Source: Bradyrhizobium lupini (lineage in GTDB: Bacteria; Pseudomonadota; Alphaproteobacteria; Rhizobiales; Xanthobacteraceae). Taken from it: a DNA stretch of 64,000 nt. The stretch spans positions 5,413,001-5,477,000 of the forward strand of contig NZ_CP162553.1 in assembly GCF_040939785.1 (NCBI RefSeq). The letters run 5' to 3'. The translations under genes and the position numbers were made by a program. This document shows positions 37,010-44,937 of the stretch, one piece after another (the first letter of the stretch is position 1; every line of letters begins with the position of its first letter). Below the pieces are notes generated by a model, which did not search any database, was not told the origin of the DNA, and worked only from the letters and a program-made list of their open reading frames with translations.

Positions 37010-37026
37010 TTTAGAAGCGTTCTAAA
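37010..37026. promoter_or_regulatory. Irr box (ICE) upstream of bfr, perfect palindrome
   Basis: TTTAGAAGCGTTCTAAA is a perfect 7-3-7 palindrome 43 bases before the bfr start. It matches the iron control element bound by the haem-responsive regulator Irr in Rhizobiales. A TTGCCC at 36989 places the box over the likely -10 region, so repression under iron limitation is expected; the promoter placement is inference. Confidence 0.8.
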
Positions 37027-37069
37027 TTCGGTTTACGGCCGATTTGGACTGCAAGAGCTGGAGTGAACC

Positions 37070-37558
37070 ATGCAGGGCGACGCAAAAGTTATCGACTATC
37101 TCAACAAGGCGCTGCGTCACGAGCTGACTGCGATCAACCAGTACTGGCTGCACTACCGGTTCCTCGACAATTGGGGCCTGCGGGACATGTCCAAGGTCTG
37201 GCGCAAGGAGTCCATCGAGGAGATGGAGCACGCCGATAAGCTCACCGAGCGAATCCTGTTCTTCGACGGCTTCCCGAACATGCAGGTGCTCGATCCCTTG
37301 CGCATCGGCCAGAACGTCAAGGAGATCATCGAGTGCGATCTCGCCGCCGAGATGAGCGCGCGGGCGCTCTATCAGGAAGCGGCGACCTACTGCCACAGCG
37401 TCAAGGACTACGTGACGCGTGATCTGTTCGAGAAGCTGATGAGCGACGAGGAGCACCACATCGACTTCCTCGAGACCCAGCTCGACCTGATCGGCCGCAT
37501 CGGCCTCGAACTCTACACCCAGAAGCACGTTGGCGGGCTCGAGGGGGACGGGCATTAG
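37070..37558 (+). CDS. bfr: Bacterioferritin
   Basis: Haem-containing ferritin of 162 residues that stores iron in a 24-mer shell. The diiron ferroxidase ligands are all present: E18, E51, H54, E94, E127 and H130. Met52 (EEMEH) is the axial haem ligand shared between subunits. Length equals the usual family size. Paired with bfd upstream and preceded by a perfect Irr box, so it forms an iron storage and release unit regulated by haem status. Confidence 0.96.
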   Translation: MQGDAKVIDYLNKALRHELTAINQYWLHYRFLDNWGLRDMSKVWRKESIEEMEHADKLTERILFFDGFPNMQVLDPLRIGQNVKEIIECDLAAEMSARALYQEAATYCHSVKDYVTRDLFEKLMSDEEHHIDFLETQLDLIGRIGLELYTQKHVGGLEGDGH

Positions 37559-37591
37559 TTCGGCGCGTTAGCGATGGCACAACTCCGTATC

Positions 37592-37619
37592 GGCCTGATG
37601 CGCGATTCCGCACCAGGCC
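37592..37619. terminator. Hairpin between convergent genes bfr and flavin-binding gene
   Basis: GGCCTGATGCG (37592-37602) pairs with CGCACCAGGCC (37609-37619) except for one A-C mismatch. No T tract follows on either strand. It is placed where a bidirectional terminator is expected. Confidence 0.4.
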
Positions 37620-37641
37620 GGGACGACAGCCTGGACGCCAG

Positions 37642-38280
37642 CTACAACTGCGTCTTGTAGAGCTCTTCCACGATCTCCTGACTCTGCGGCTCACCAAGGC
37701 CGGTCTGCTCGTGGACCACCTCGACGATGCTCGGCATCACCGAGCGCGGCACCTTCTCGGACGACCAAAGCTTCGAGCGCATCAGTGCCTTGCCGCAGTG
37801 GAAATAGACTTCGCTGACGGCGACGTTCAGCACCGCGCGCGGCGACTTGCCAAACTCCACCATCGAGGCGAGCAGGTCCGGATCGGCGGACAGCGAGCCG
37901 CGGCCGCCGACGCGCAGCGTCTCGTCGATGCCGGGGACGAAGAACAACAGATGCACGAAGCCCGAGCCCTCGACGACATTTCGAAAACTGTCGATCCGGT
38001 TGTTGCCGGAGCGATCAGGCATCAGCAGCTGGTTGGGGCCGGCGACGTGGACGAAGCCAACGCCGCCGCCGCGTGGTGAGGCATCGACGCTGCCGTCCGC
38101 TCCCGATGTCGCGAGCACGCAGAACGGCGACATCTCGATGAATTTCTTCGCATGCGTGTCGATTGCGGGGCGCGCTTTCGCGATCACGCGCGGGCTCGGC
38201 TGGGCATAGATGGTGGCGAGGTCTTCGGCGCAAAGATCAGTCACGAAGGTCTCCCTGGTGGAATGCCCCGAGAATATCAT
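37642..38280 (-). CDS. Pyridoxamine 5'-phosphate oxidase family (FMN-binding split barrel) protein
   Basis: A 212-residue flavin- or F420-type split-barrel protein. Characteristic segments are IEMSPFCVLATSGADGSVDA, SPRGGGVGFVHVAG, LLMPDRSGNNRIDSFRNVVE and HLLFFVPGIDETLRVGGRGS. This is the MSMEG_1061-like subgroup rather than the PdxH enzyme of vitamin B6 synthesis. The start may be the GTG 12 codons further in (VTDLCAEDL), since the first residues look unlike the family. Reaction unknown. Confidence 0.85.
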   Translation of the reverse strand: MIFSGHSTRETFVTDLCAEDLATIYAQPSPRVIAKARPAIDTHAKKFIEMSPFCVLATSGADGSVDASPRGGGVGFVHVAGPNQLLMPDRSGNNRIDSFRNVVEGSGFVHLLFFVPGIDETLRVGGRGSLSADPDLLASMVEFGKSPRAVLNVAVSEVYFHCGKALMRSKLWSSEKVPRSVMPSIVEVVHEQTGLGEPQSQEIVEELYKTQL

Positions 38281-38295
38281 CTCTCGGCCCGATCG

Positions 38296-38506
38296 CTATC
38301 CCCCTTTGTCACGCCGCCGCGTCCAGTCGATCACGCCAGCGCAGTTCAGAGCCCACCAGATCAGGACTGGCTGCAGCGCCAGCCGCGGCCCGTGATAGAG
38401 CCAGCTGTTGGGGATGGGTGGAAGGTCGATGCCCTCCAGGACCTGCTTGATGCTTGCCGCCCACACGCAAGGCGGATAGAGCGCGAGCTCGCGTTCTGTC
38501 GTTCAC
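38296..38506 (-). pseudogene. Candidate small Trp-rich protein gene, one base out of frame near its start
   Basis: The frame before the TAG at 38296-38298 reads ERELALYPPCVWAASIKQ, then VLEGIDLPPIPNSWLYHGPR, LALQPVLIWWALNCAGVIDW and TRRRDKGG. This looks like real protein (five Trp, a hydrophobic segment, basic end) but has no start codon in frame; it is opened by a TGA at 38505. A GTG at 38506 in the adjacent frame (VNDR) joins it if one A of AA (TT at 38494-38495 on the plus strand, minus context CAGAACG) is removed, giving about 69 residues. I do not recognise a family. Confidence 0.35.
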
Positions 38507-38551
38507 AGGAGCTATCGGCCGAGCTAGCACGCGCCGCGTCGAGGGATCGCG

Positions 38552-38896
38552 CTACACCGCATCCGCCGGCACGAAGCAACTGATGATGATGGCGCCGCGG
38601 TGACGGACGTACCACACCACGGCCTGGCCGACCGGATTGCCGCGGTCGCGGATGATGGCGCGCTCGGGCACCTCCATCCATTGTCCCTCGATCGGCACCC
38701 AATAGGCACCGCTGCGCACGTCGTACTCCGTGCGATGGCCGTCGGAGACGTCACAGCAGGGCACGCCGTTCGGTGCGATCACGCTCTTGAACCAGGCGCG
38801 GATGTCGGGCGGGACGTGATCATATTGCCCGTTGTCGAACGCGAACGCGGCGCCCGTCAGTGCGGCCAGCCAAACGCACAGTGCGAGCCTGTGCAT
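38552..38896 (-). CDS. Exported hypothetical protein
   Basis: A 114-residue protein with a signal peptide (MHRLALCVWLAALTGAAFAF, cleavage near AFA). The mature part contains YDHVPPDIRAWFKSVIAPNG, PCCDVSDGHRTEYDVRSGAY and WVPIEGQWMEVPERAIIRDR, ending IISCFVPADAV. An adjacent Cys pair and a third Cys near the end suggest a disulfide-stabilised periplasmic fold. No function is known to me. Confidence 0.82.
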   Translation of the reverse strand: MHRLALCVWLAALTGAAFAFDNGQYDHVPPDIRAWFKSVIAPNGVPCCDVSDGHRTEYDVRSGAYWVPIEGQWMEVPERAIIRDRGNPVGQAVVWYVRHRGAIIISCFVPADAV

Positions 38897-39041
38897 GCGA
38901 TCCTCCTCATCGCGTGTCGTGCCGTTGGCGCGCGATTATCCCGCGCGTCGATTCGGACATCGACGCAATTAAGCCCGAGCCGTCAGCGTAATGCATGCTC
39001 AAATAATATGCGGGCTAGACGGCCGTTGATGCGATGCAAAA

Positions 39042-40133
39042 TCAGCGGCGCGCAGATTCGATCGTTTGCTGCGGCGCGGCTTGCAGAAATTGCTGGACCT
39101 GCTCGCTGTAGAATTTGGCGTTTCCGGTGGTGCCGTGGCCGCGCGTCTCGGTGCTTGCCGGAATGAGATACAGTTTGCTGTTCTTGACCCGCGTCATCGC
39201 AGCGTCCGTGATGCCGGTCTCAGGCGGGTTGCGTTCGTCGTCGGCTGAATTGATCAGCAGCAGCGGCGCTTCGATGGCCTCCAGCTTCTCGCCGGCATTG
39301 TAGTTATGCGAAGACTCCCACTGGTAGACGAAGTCGTTGGCATCTGCCGTGATCGGCATGGCCAGCCGCTCGTCGACGATCTTGTCGGCCTTCGCCGCCG
39401 TCGGCGCCTGCGATTGATAGGCCAGCGTTCCACCGATGCTCGCGATGCCGTAGGCGGTGATGGCGTATTTCATCATGCGCGGCTGGCTGGTGTAATTCCC
39501 GCCGTTGTAGTCGGGGTCGCTGCGGATGGTGTCGAGCATGATCCGCCGCAGCATCCAGTTTCGGGATGCCATCTCGGTCGGCTGCGAGGCCATCGGGATC
39601 AGCGCGTCCATCGCCTTCGGATATTTCTCGCCCCACAACCAGGTGTGCATGCCGCCCATCGAATTGCCGATGACGAGCCGCAGATGCTTGACCCCGAGCC
39701 CTTCCGTCACCAGGCGATACTGAGCTTCGACCATGTCGTCGTAATCGTATTTCGGGAAGCTCGTCTTCATCCCGTCGGACGGTTTTGACGATTTGCCATG
39801 GCCGATGTTGTCGGGGATGATGATGTAATATTTGGAGGCATCCAGTGGCTGCCCCGCGCCGAACAGCTCGCCGCCGAAGGCCGGCGACAGCATGCTCGCG
39901 CCCGAGCCGCCGGTGCCGTGCAGCACAAGGACCGGCTGGCCGCTCGGCTCCCCCACGGTGGTGTAGTGCAGCTTCAGCTCCGGCATGGTCTCGCCGGTGT
40001 GGAACTTGAAATCCTTGGCGATCCAGTCGCCCTGCTTCGGCGCCGGATAATCGGCCGCCCATGCGGACGTCGAGATGGCCGCCAACGAGACGGACAACAG
40101 GATGGCTGACAGCGCCGCGCAGGAAGCTTTCAT
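39042..40133 (-). CDS. Exported alpha/beta hydrolase, homoserine O-acetyltransferase-like
   Basis: A 363-residue protein with a signal peptide (MKASCAALSAILLSVSLAAI...AWA), so it acts in the periplasm, unlike cytoplasmic MetX. The nucleophile elbow is VIGNSMGGMHTW, the oxyanion region VLVLHGTGGSGASML, and the late segment LLLINSADDERNPPETGI and AST-ETRGHGTTG supply the acid and His. MetX-like sequences include IIPDNIGHGKSSKPSDG. An ester hydrolase role is more likely than methionine synthesis. The ATG at 40133 begins the signal peptide. Confidence 0.88.
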   Translation of the reverse strand: MKASCAALSAILLSVSLAAISTSAWAADYPAPKQGDWIAKDFKFHTGETMPELKLHYTTVGEPSGQPVLVLHGTGGSGASMLSPAFGGELFGAGQPLDASKYYIIIPDNIGHGKSSKPSDGMKTSFPKYDYDDMVEAQYRLVTEGLGVKHLRLVIGNSMGGMHTWLWGEKYPKAMDALIPMASQPTEMASRNWMLRRIMLDTIRSDPDYNGGNYTSQPRMMKYAITAYGIASIGGTLAYQSQAPTAAKADKIVDERLAMPITADANDFVYQWESSHNYNAGEKLEAIEAPLLLINSADDERNPPETGITDAAMTRVKNSKLYLIPASTETRGHGTTGNAKFYSEQVQQFLQAAPQQTIESARR

Positions 40134-40259
40134 GTCTATTTCCCCCGTGCGGCTCTGGTCGGCGGCCGCGTTGCGGCGGAACTTAGCAGAACTGTGCGGA
40201 AGGATGTAGGATTTCGTTTTCGCCGGTCGTCCTTTGGGGGAAAGGTCAGGAGAGACTGC

Positions 40260-40526
40260 ATGTGCCGCAACATCAAGACGCTGTTCAACTTCGAGCCGGA
40301 GGCGACCGAGGATGAGATCCACGCCAGCGCGCTCCAGTTCGTTCGAAAACTGTCCGGCTTCAACAAGCCGTCGCAGGCCAACGAGGCGGCCTTCGATCGT
40401 GCGGTGGCGGAGGTCTCGGAGGCTGCGCGAAAACTCCTGACGTCGCTGCACACCCATGCGCCGGCGCGTGATCGTGAGGTCGAAGCGGAAAAGGCCAAGG
40501 AACGTTCGCGGCTGCGGTTCGGTTAG
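40260..40526 (+). CDS. DUF2277 family protein
   Basis: An 88-residue cytosolic protein. MCRNIKTLFNFEPEATEDEI at the start, FVRKLSGFNKPSQANEAAFD in the middle and LLTSLHTHAPARDREVEAEK near the end are the hallmark of DUF2277, an uncharacterised helical family found in many bacteria. AGGAGA precedes the ATG at good spacing. It is divergent from the exported hydrolase gene. Confidence 0.88.
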   Translation: MCRNIKTLFNFEPEATEDEIHASALQFVRKLSGFNKPSQANEAAFDRAVAEVSEAARKLLTSLHTHAPARDREVEAEKAKERSRLRFG

Positions 40527-40622
40527 GCGGCTCGAAGGTCCGTTCCGTGACCTGCCTCACGGTGACAACGGTCTCAGCGCGCGATGATGTTCGCCGGGCT
40601 TTTGACACCCCGGAGCACGACC

Positions 40623-40838
40623 ATGAGCCGCCCCCTTCTTCCGCTGAAAGCAGGTGCCATCGTTTTCACGTTGCTGTGGACCGCGTGGATGACGTGGTGG
40701 AGCGGCTCGTTCTCGAGCGCGAACGTCGTGATCCTGGCCTTGTGCGGCGCAGCGGTCGGCTATCTCTGGTACCGCGCCATGCGCTGGCAGTTCGAGCGCA
40801 TGGGCATGCTGCCGCGACGCGAGAATGGGACGAAATAG
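40623..40838 (+). CDS. Small two-helix membrane protein
   Basis: A 71-residue protein with two hydrophobic stretches (AGAIVFTLLWTAWMTWWSGS and VVILALCGAAVGYLWYRAMR) and a short basic tail (RWQFERMGMLPRRENGTK). The ATG at 40623 follows GAGCACGACC; an extension to 40584 is open but less protein-like. Unknown function; predicted inner-membrane hairpin with both ends cytoplasmic. Confidence 0.7.
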   Translation: MSRPLLPLKAGAIVFTLLWTAWMTWWSGSFSSANVVILALCGAAVGYLWYRAMRWQFERMGMLPRRENGTK

Positions 40839-40847
40839 ATTCGTCCG

Positions 40848-41363
40848 TCAGTCCTTGTGGCCGTGCTTCTTCTTTTTCTTCTTCTTCCTGTGATCGCCTT
40901 CGCTGTCCTCGTCTTCGTCATCGAGGGGCGCGTCGTCGGTCTCCTGCACCGCGGCTTCCAGCGCCTCGCGCTCGGCAGCCTCATGCTCGCGCTGGCGGCG
41001 GCGTTCGTCCCAGGCGTCGAACAGCTGATCGAGCCACGGCAGCACCTGTTCGATCGACGGCAACTGGCCGGGCGGACCGGCCTCGCCGCGCGGGCCCTGC
41101 GGCCCCGCCGGCCCCTGCGGTCCGACAGGTCCCTGTGCACCGGCCGCCCCGCGCGGGCCGGCTTCGCCCTGCTTGCCTTGCGGACCGGGCTTGCCCAGCG
41201 GTCCAGGCTTTCCGATCGGGCTCGGCTTGCCCTGCGGACCTGGCTTGCCACGCGCGCCATCGGGCCCGCGCTTGCCTGGATGACCCTGCGGTCCCGGCCG
41301 CCCCGGTTCGCCCTGCCGTCCGCGCGGTCCCTGAGGTCCCTGCCGTTTTTGTTCGTCTGCCAC
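40848..41363 (-). CDS. Collagen-like repeat protein
   Basis: A 171-residue protein whose residues about 9-101 are 31 consecutive triplets of G-X-Y type ([20 protein letters not shown]...), with one interruption where Gly is replaced by Ser (SPI). Many triplets have Lys, Arg or Pro in the Y position, favouring a triple helix. A helical acidic region follows ([20 protein letters not shown]) and the end is a Lys/His run ([14 protein letters not shown]). No signal peptide is visible. Bacterial collagen-like proteins usually trimerise; where this one acts is unclear. Confidence 0.88.
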   Translation of the reverse strand: MADEQKRQGPQGPRGRQGEPGRPGPQGHPGKRGPDGARGKPGPQGKPSPIGKPGPLGKPGPQGKQGEAGPRGAAGAQGPVGPQGPAGPQGPRGEAGPPGQLPSIEQVLPWLDQLFDAWDERRRQREHEAAEREALEAAVQETDDAPLDDEDEDSEGDHRKKKKKKKHGHKD

Positions 41364-41474
41364 GCCGCTGCTCCCTTGACCGGAAGCAAGTAATTAGCGG
41401 CGTTTGACGACAGCAGCAATTCCACTCGGACAGCGCGCCGGCTGGATCAACATCAATCGGCGGCACGTCGCGCG

Positions 41475-41729
41475 CTAGTCGTGATAGGCCGGCACCTCGA
41501 TGCCGGAGGCGGCGTAGAGCCTGATTTTGTTGCGCAACGTGCGCACCGAGAGGCCGAGCACGCGCGAGGCGCGCGTGCGATTGCCGTCGCAGCGGGCGAG
41601 CGTCTGCAGCACGAGCTCACGCTCGACCTCGTCGACGGTCGCGCCGATCAGCAGCGGAACGATCTGGTTCGGTGAAAGGACATACGCGCCCGGTTCGGAC
41701 GCAGCGACATGAACAGTGGTCATCGACAC
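41475..41729 (-). CDS. Fis-type helix-turn-helix protein
   Basis: An 84-residue protein with a C-terminal Fis/NtrC-type DNA-binding helix-turn-helix (VERELVLQTLARCDGNRTRA, SRVLGLSVRTLRNKIRLYAA). No receiver or ATPase domain is present, so it is a stand-alone DNA-binding protein resembling the C-terminus of FlbD/NtrC regulators. ATG 41723 (MTTVHVAASE) is an equally good start. Targets unknown. Confidence 0.85.
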   Translation of the reverse strand: MSMTTVHVAASEPGAYVLSPNQIVPLLIGATVDEVERELVLQTLARCDGNRTRASRVLGLSVRTLRNKIRLYAASGIEVPAYHD

Positions 41730-41939
41730 ACTCCCCGATCAACGCCGCTTCCGTCTTTGGAAGCGGATCGAGAACAAACGACCCCCAAGCCGTAGATCTA
41801 CGGTGGGCGGGTTTGGTTAACGAAACGTTAACCGCGGGCGATCGCACGAATTGACCTTGGGAATGCCGCCGCACCGCCGCGATTGGCACGGATTGCATAT
41901 TCCTGCGAGCATACCCCGCAAAGCAGGCATCCCTCCCGC

Positions 41940-42707
41940 TCACACCGTCCGGTATCCGCCATCCACCATCACGATCGTTCCCGTGACGTAGGCCGACATG
42001 TCCGACGCAAGGAAGATCGCGGGACCCACGATGTCCTCGGGCTTGCCGGTGCGCGCCAGCGGGGTGTGATCGACGAAAGCCTGCACCAGCGCCGGATTGG
42101 TCGCACGCACATTGGCGTTGATGTTAGTCTCGATGAAGCCCGGCCCGATTGCATTGACGCGCACGCCCTCCTTGCCGAGCTCGACCGCGAGCGCCTTGGT
42201 GAAGCCGAGCACGCCGTGTTTCGAGGTGGTGTAGGCCGCCGAGCTCGGCGTGCGCAGATGCACGAAGGACTGGATCGATCCGATATTGACGATGCGGCCC
42301 TTGGCTGCTCGCAAGGGCGCGAGGAACGCCTGCGTCATGTTGAAGACGCCGTTGAGGTTGAGCGAGATGATGTCATTCCAATCCTTCGCCACCGTCTCGG
42401 TATCGGCGGTGAAGGCGTTGCGGCGGGTGATGCCGGCATTGTTGACGAGGATCGAGACCTGCCCGACCTTGTCGGCGACTTGCCTGGCGAGCGCGAAGCA
42501 GTCGTCGCGTTTGGTGACGTCGAGTGCAAAGCTCTCGGCCTTGCCGCCGGACTTGCGGATCCCCTCGGCGGCTTCCGCGACCGTGTCGGCGTTGACGTCG
42601 AGCAGCACCACTTGCGCGCCCTCGCGGGCGTAGCCGGAAGCGATGGCCCGGCCGATGCCCGAACCGGCGCCCGTGATGACGGCGATATGGTTTGCGAGCA
42701 ATGCCAT
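41940..42707 (-). CDS. Short-chain dehydrogenase/reductase
   Basis: NAD(P)-dependent SDR of 255 residues. Cofactor motif ITGAGSGIGRAIASGYAREG, NNAG motif at ILVNNAGITRR, and catalytic Ser in NIGSIQSF, Tyr and Lys in AAYTTSKHGVLGF. The C-terminus YVTGTIVMVDGGYRTV is typical of classical SDRs such as 3-oxoacyl-ACP or sugar dehydrogenases. Asp in VVLLDVNAD at the end of strand 2 favours NAD(H). Substrate unknown. Confidence 0.92.
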   Translation of the reverse strand: MALLANHIAVITGAGSGIGRAIASGYAREGAQVVLLDVNADTVAEAAEGIRKSGGKAESFALDVTKRDDCFALARQVADKVGQVSILVNNAGITRRNAFTADTETVAKDWNDIISLNLNGVFNMTQAFLAPLRAAKGRIVNIGSIQSFVHLRTPSSAAYTTSKHGVLGFTKALAVELGKEGVRVNAIGPGFIETNINANVRATNPALVQAFVDHTPLARTGKPEDIVGPAIFLASDMSAYVTGTIVMVDGGYRTV

Positions 42708-42818
42708 GACAATTTCCTCCCGATTTCTTTTCGAAGTTTCATGAAAGGCTAACTCGAAATTAAGGGGTCGGAAACGGCGCCCTTGGCATACTGATCTTGA
42801 TTGCTAAACGTTGCGCGC

Positions 42819-43304
42819 ATGATGGAACGGCTCGAATCCTGGAAACTCGCACTCGAACGCCTGCGGTCGGCGGACGGCGCCGGTTGGGCCGAGGCGGGCC
42901 GGCTGGCGGCCGAGATCGCGCGGATGAGCACCGATACCATGCTGCGTCAGGCTGCCGAGCAGGCGCTTCCGGTGCTGCGCCAGGCCGTGGACAATGACGA
43001 TCACAGCGTCACGCTGGCGGCCCGGCGCCGTCTCGGCGTGGTGCTCGATGTCGTTCACGACCTGACCGCGCCGCGCTTCGGGCGCCGCAATGCTGCGCCG
43101 AAAAAATTGTCCAGCGAAGATCGCGCCCGCAAGGTGCTCGGCCTGCCGCTCGCGGTGCAGCTCACCTGCGAGGACATCAATCAGGCCTATCGCCGCGCCG
43201 CCAAGGGCATGCACCCCGACCGGGGCGGCAGCGCGGAAGCCTTCATCGACCTCGCCGCCGCGCGCGATATCCTGATCCATCCCCGCGCGTACAAGGACGC
43301 GTGA
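42819..43304 (+). CDS. J-domain (DnaJ-like) protein
   Basis: A 161-residue protein with an N-terminal helical region (MMERLESWKLALERLRSADG ... LRQAAEQALPVLRQAVDNDD) and a C-terminal J domain in which KGMHPDRGGSAEAFIDLAAA carries the HPD tripeptide needed to stimulate Hsp70 ATPase. It lacks the Gly/Phe and zinc regions of DnaJ, so it is a type III J protein. The ATG pair at 42819/42822 is preferred to a TTG at 42801. Its client is unknown. Confidence 0.85.
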   Translation: MMERLESWKLALERLRSADGAGWAEAGRLAAEIARMSTDTMLRQAAEQALPVLRQAVDNDDHSVTLAARRRLGVVLDVVHDLTAPRFGRRNAAPKKLSSEDRARKVLGLPLAVQLTCEDINQAYRRAAKGMHPDRGGSAEAFIDLAAARDILIHPRAYKDA

Positions 43305-43322
43305 GGGCTCATGTGCTATCCT

Positions 43323-43354
43323 GTAGCCCGGATGAGCGAAGCGACATCCGGGAC
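43323..43354. repeat. REP element, left flank of RAYT gene
   Basis: GTAGCCCGGATGAGCGAAGC-GACATCCGGGAC folds into a hairpin (CCGGATG against CATCCGG) with the conserved GTAGC foot of REPs linked to RAYT transposases. It ends 11 bases before the RAYT start codon. Confidence 0.85.
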
Positions 43355-43365
43355 GGGTCTAGCCC

Positions 43366-43908
43366 ATGGTTTTGTATCGCAGAAATTTTCTTCCCGGCGG
43401 CACCTACTTTTTCACTGTAGCGCTCTTCGACCGCAGATCGACCATTTTGATTGAAAACGTTGGCGCCCTGCGTGATGCCTTCCGGGCCGCTCGCAGGGAG
43501 CGCCCGTTCGAGGTCGATGCGATCGTGATCCTTCCGGACCATTTGCATGTCGTCATGAGCCTCCCGCCGCATGACGCCGATTTCGCGGGACGTTGGCGAA
43601 GGATCAAGGGGCATTTCAGCAGCGCACTACTGCATGCGGGTATCGACGTAGCCCGCCACTCCAATGGAGAATTGGCTCTGTGGCAACGACGCTACTGGGA
43701 GCACACGGTTCGCGACGAAGATGATTTCGCCCGCCACGTGGATTACATTCACTTCAACCCCGTCAAGCATCGCTACGTCCAGCGCGTTTGTGATTGGCCG
43801 CATTCGTCCGTTCACCGATATGCGCGGGCGGGATTGCTCTCGGAAGACTGGGCGGGCGATGCCGGCGAAAGTGGGATTGCTTTCGGTGAGCGAGCCGAGG
43901 GAGGCTGA
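43366..43908 (+). CDS. REP-associated tyrosine transposase (RAYT)
   Basis: A 180-residue single-strand endonuclease/transposase of the Y1-HUH type related to IS200/IS605 TnpA. The HUH motif is H59-L-H61 (ILPDHLHVVMSLP). The catalytic tyrosine is Y127 in HVDYIHFNPVKHRYV, the diagnostic YxxxNPxKH block. It is flanked on both sides by REP hairpins (43323-43354 and 43918-43947) in opposite orientation, forming a REP-RAYT-REP unit. Such enzymes are single-copy and domesticated, and are thought to spread the REPs. Two composite REPs (47399, 49773) lie nearby. Confidence 0.93.
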   Translation: MVLYRRNFLPGGTYFFTVALFDRRSTILIENVGALRDAFRAARRERPFEVDAIVILPDHLHVVMSLPPHDADFAGRWRRIKGHFSSALLHAGIDVARHSNGELALWQRRYWEHTVRDEDDFARHVDYIHFNPVKHRYVQRVCDWPHSSVHRYARAGLLSEDWAGDAGESGIAFGERAEGG

Positions 43909-43917
43909 CCGGGAATT

Positions 43918-43947
43918 CCCGGATATCGCTTCGCTCATCCGGGCTAC
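43918..43947. repeat. REP element, right flank of RAYT gene
   Basis: CCCGGATATCGCTTCGCTCA-TCCGGGCTAC is the inverted counterpart of the left REP, ending in GCTAC, the complement of the GTAGC foot. It begins 10 bases after the RAYT stop. Confidence 0.85.
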
Positions 43948-44082
43948 GGACGTCAGACTTGGAGTCGGACGCTGGTGCGCCCCGGACAAGATGTGAGTGG
44001 GTCCGCCAACCGGCCAGGTTCAAAGCGTGTGCGCGGAAAATGCGTGACGTCGGCCGAAAAACCGGTGGTCCGTCCAAAAGAA

Positions 44083-44114
44083 AAAGGGCGGACCGCTTGC
44101 GCGATCCGCCCTTT
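44083..44114 (-). terminator. Rho-independent terminator
   Basis: AAAGGGCGGA (44083-44092) pairs with TCCGCCCTTT (44105-44114). On the minus strand the hairpin is followed by TTCTTTT from the A-rich stretch 44076-44082. It terminates the exported-protein gene at 44139-44399. Confidence 0.85.
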
Positions 44115-44138
44115 GAAATCCGGTCTGTCGCCTCACGC

Positions 44139-44399
44139 CTAGAGCGTGCAGCGGCGCTCCGCGCGCAGCTTGATCTGGAGCTCCGAGGCGGCCGTGAAGG
44201 TCGGGAGCGGCTTGCTGACGACCTTGTAGGTCGACACGCCCCACTGGAACGGCTTGTACTTGAGGTCCTCGTTCCAGACCTGGCAAATGCCGGTGTTGTC
44301 CCAGCGGATCACGTAATAGCCGACTGCCGCAGAGGCCGGCACGGCGAACACGGAGGTGGCGATGCCGGCAACGGCACAAAGGGCGAGAACGCGACGCAT
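44139..44399 (-). CDS. Exported hypothetical protein
   Basis: An 86-residue protein with a signal peptide (MRRVLALCAVAGIATSVFAV...ASA). The mature part is short: VGYYVIRWDNTGICQVWNED, LKYKPFQWGVSTYKVVSKPL, ending LRAERRCTL. Two Cys (in ICQVW and RCTL) could pair. The ATG at 44399 is picked because it begins the signal sequence. Unknown function; a clear terminator follows it. Confidence 0.8.
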   Translation of the reverse strand: MRRVLALCAVAGIATSVFAVPASAAVGYYVIRWDNTGICQVWNEDLKYKPFQWGVSTYKVVSKPLPTFTAASELQIKLRAERRCTL

Positions 44400-44550
44400 G
44401 AAATATCTCCTGATGGGAACGTGAGAGGAAACTGGTGCGGCAAATCCGCGTGGCTGGCAAGCGGGGCGGCGACCGTTCACGGATATGTCAGCCGTTGGTC
44501 GGCTGTTCGGACGACCCTTATCCCTTGACTATCGCCTGACGATCACACGT

Positions 44551-44937
44551 CTAACTCTTGGCCAGCGACGCCACCGCCTCGATCTCGATCAGCATCTTCG
44601 GATCGGGCAGTGCGTGGACCACGCAGGTGGTGCGGGCAGGGTAAGGCGGCGGGCCGAAGGCGCCGGCATAGAGCGCGTTCATGGCGGCCACGTCGGAGGC
44701 GCGGGTCAGCAGCACGTTGACCTTGACGAGATCGCGGATCTCGGCGCCGGCCTCCGCCAGCACGCGCTTGATGTTGATGGCGACATTGGCGAACTGCGCC
44801 TCGAAGCCGTCAGGCAGCGCGCCGTTCGCGTCGAAGCCGGGAATGCCGGAGACGAACAGGAGATCGCCTGCGCGCGTGGCAAAGGACAGCGGCGGCGCCT
44901 TGACGTGCGGCGGGGGCGCGAAATGCTGGATCGGCAT
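44551..44937 (-). CDS. RidA family protein (enamine/imine deaminase)
   Basis: A 128-residue trimeric RidA/YjgF-fold protein that hydrolyses reactive enamines made by PLP enzymes, in active members. LLFVSGIPGFDANG, FANVAINIKRVLAEAG and VKVNVLLTRASDVAAMNALY follow the family pattern. The key Arg is in PPYPARTTCVVHALPDP, and the Glu of LIEIEAVA completes the site, so it may be active. ATG 44937 (MPIQHFAPPP) is preferred to an upstream extension. Confidence 0.9.
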   Translation of the reverse strand: MPIQHFAPPPHVKAPPLSFATRAGDLLFVSGIPGFDANGALPDGFEAQFANVAINIKRVLAEAGAEIRDLVKVNVLLTRASDVAAMNALYAGAFGPPPYPARTTCVVHALPDPKMLIEIEAVASLAKS

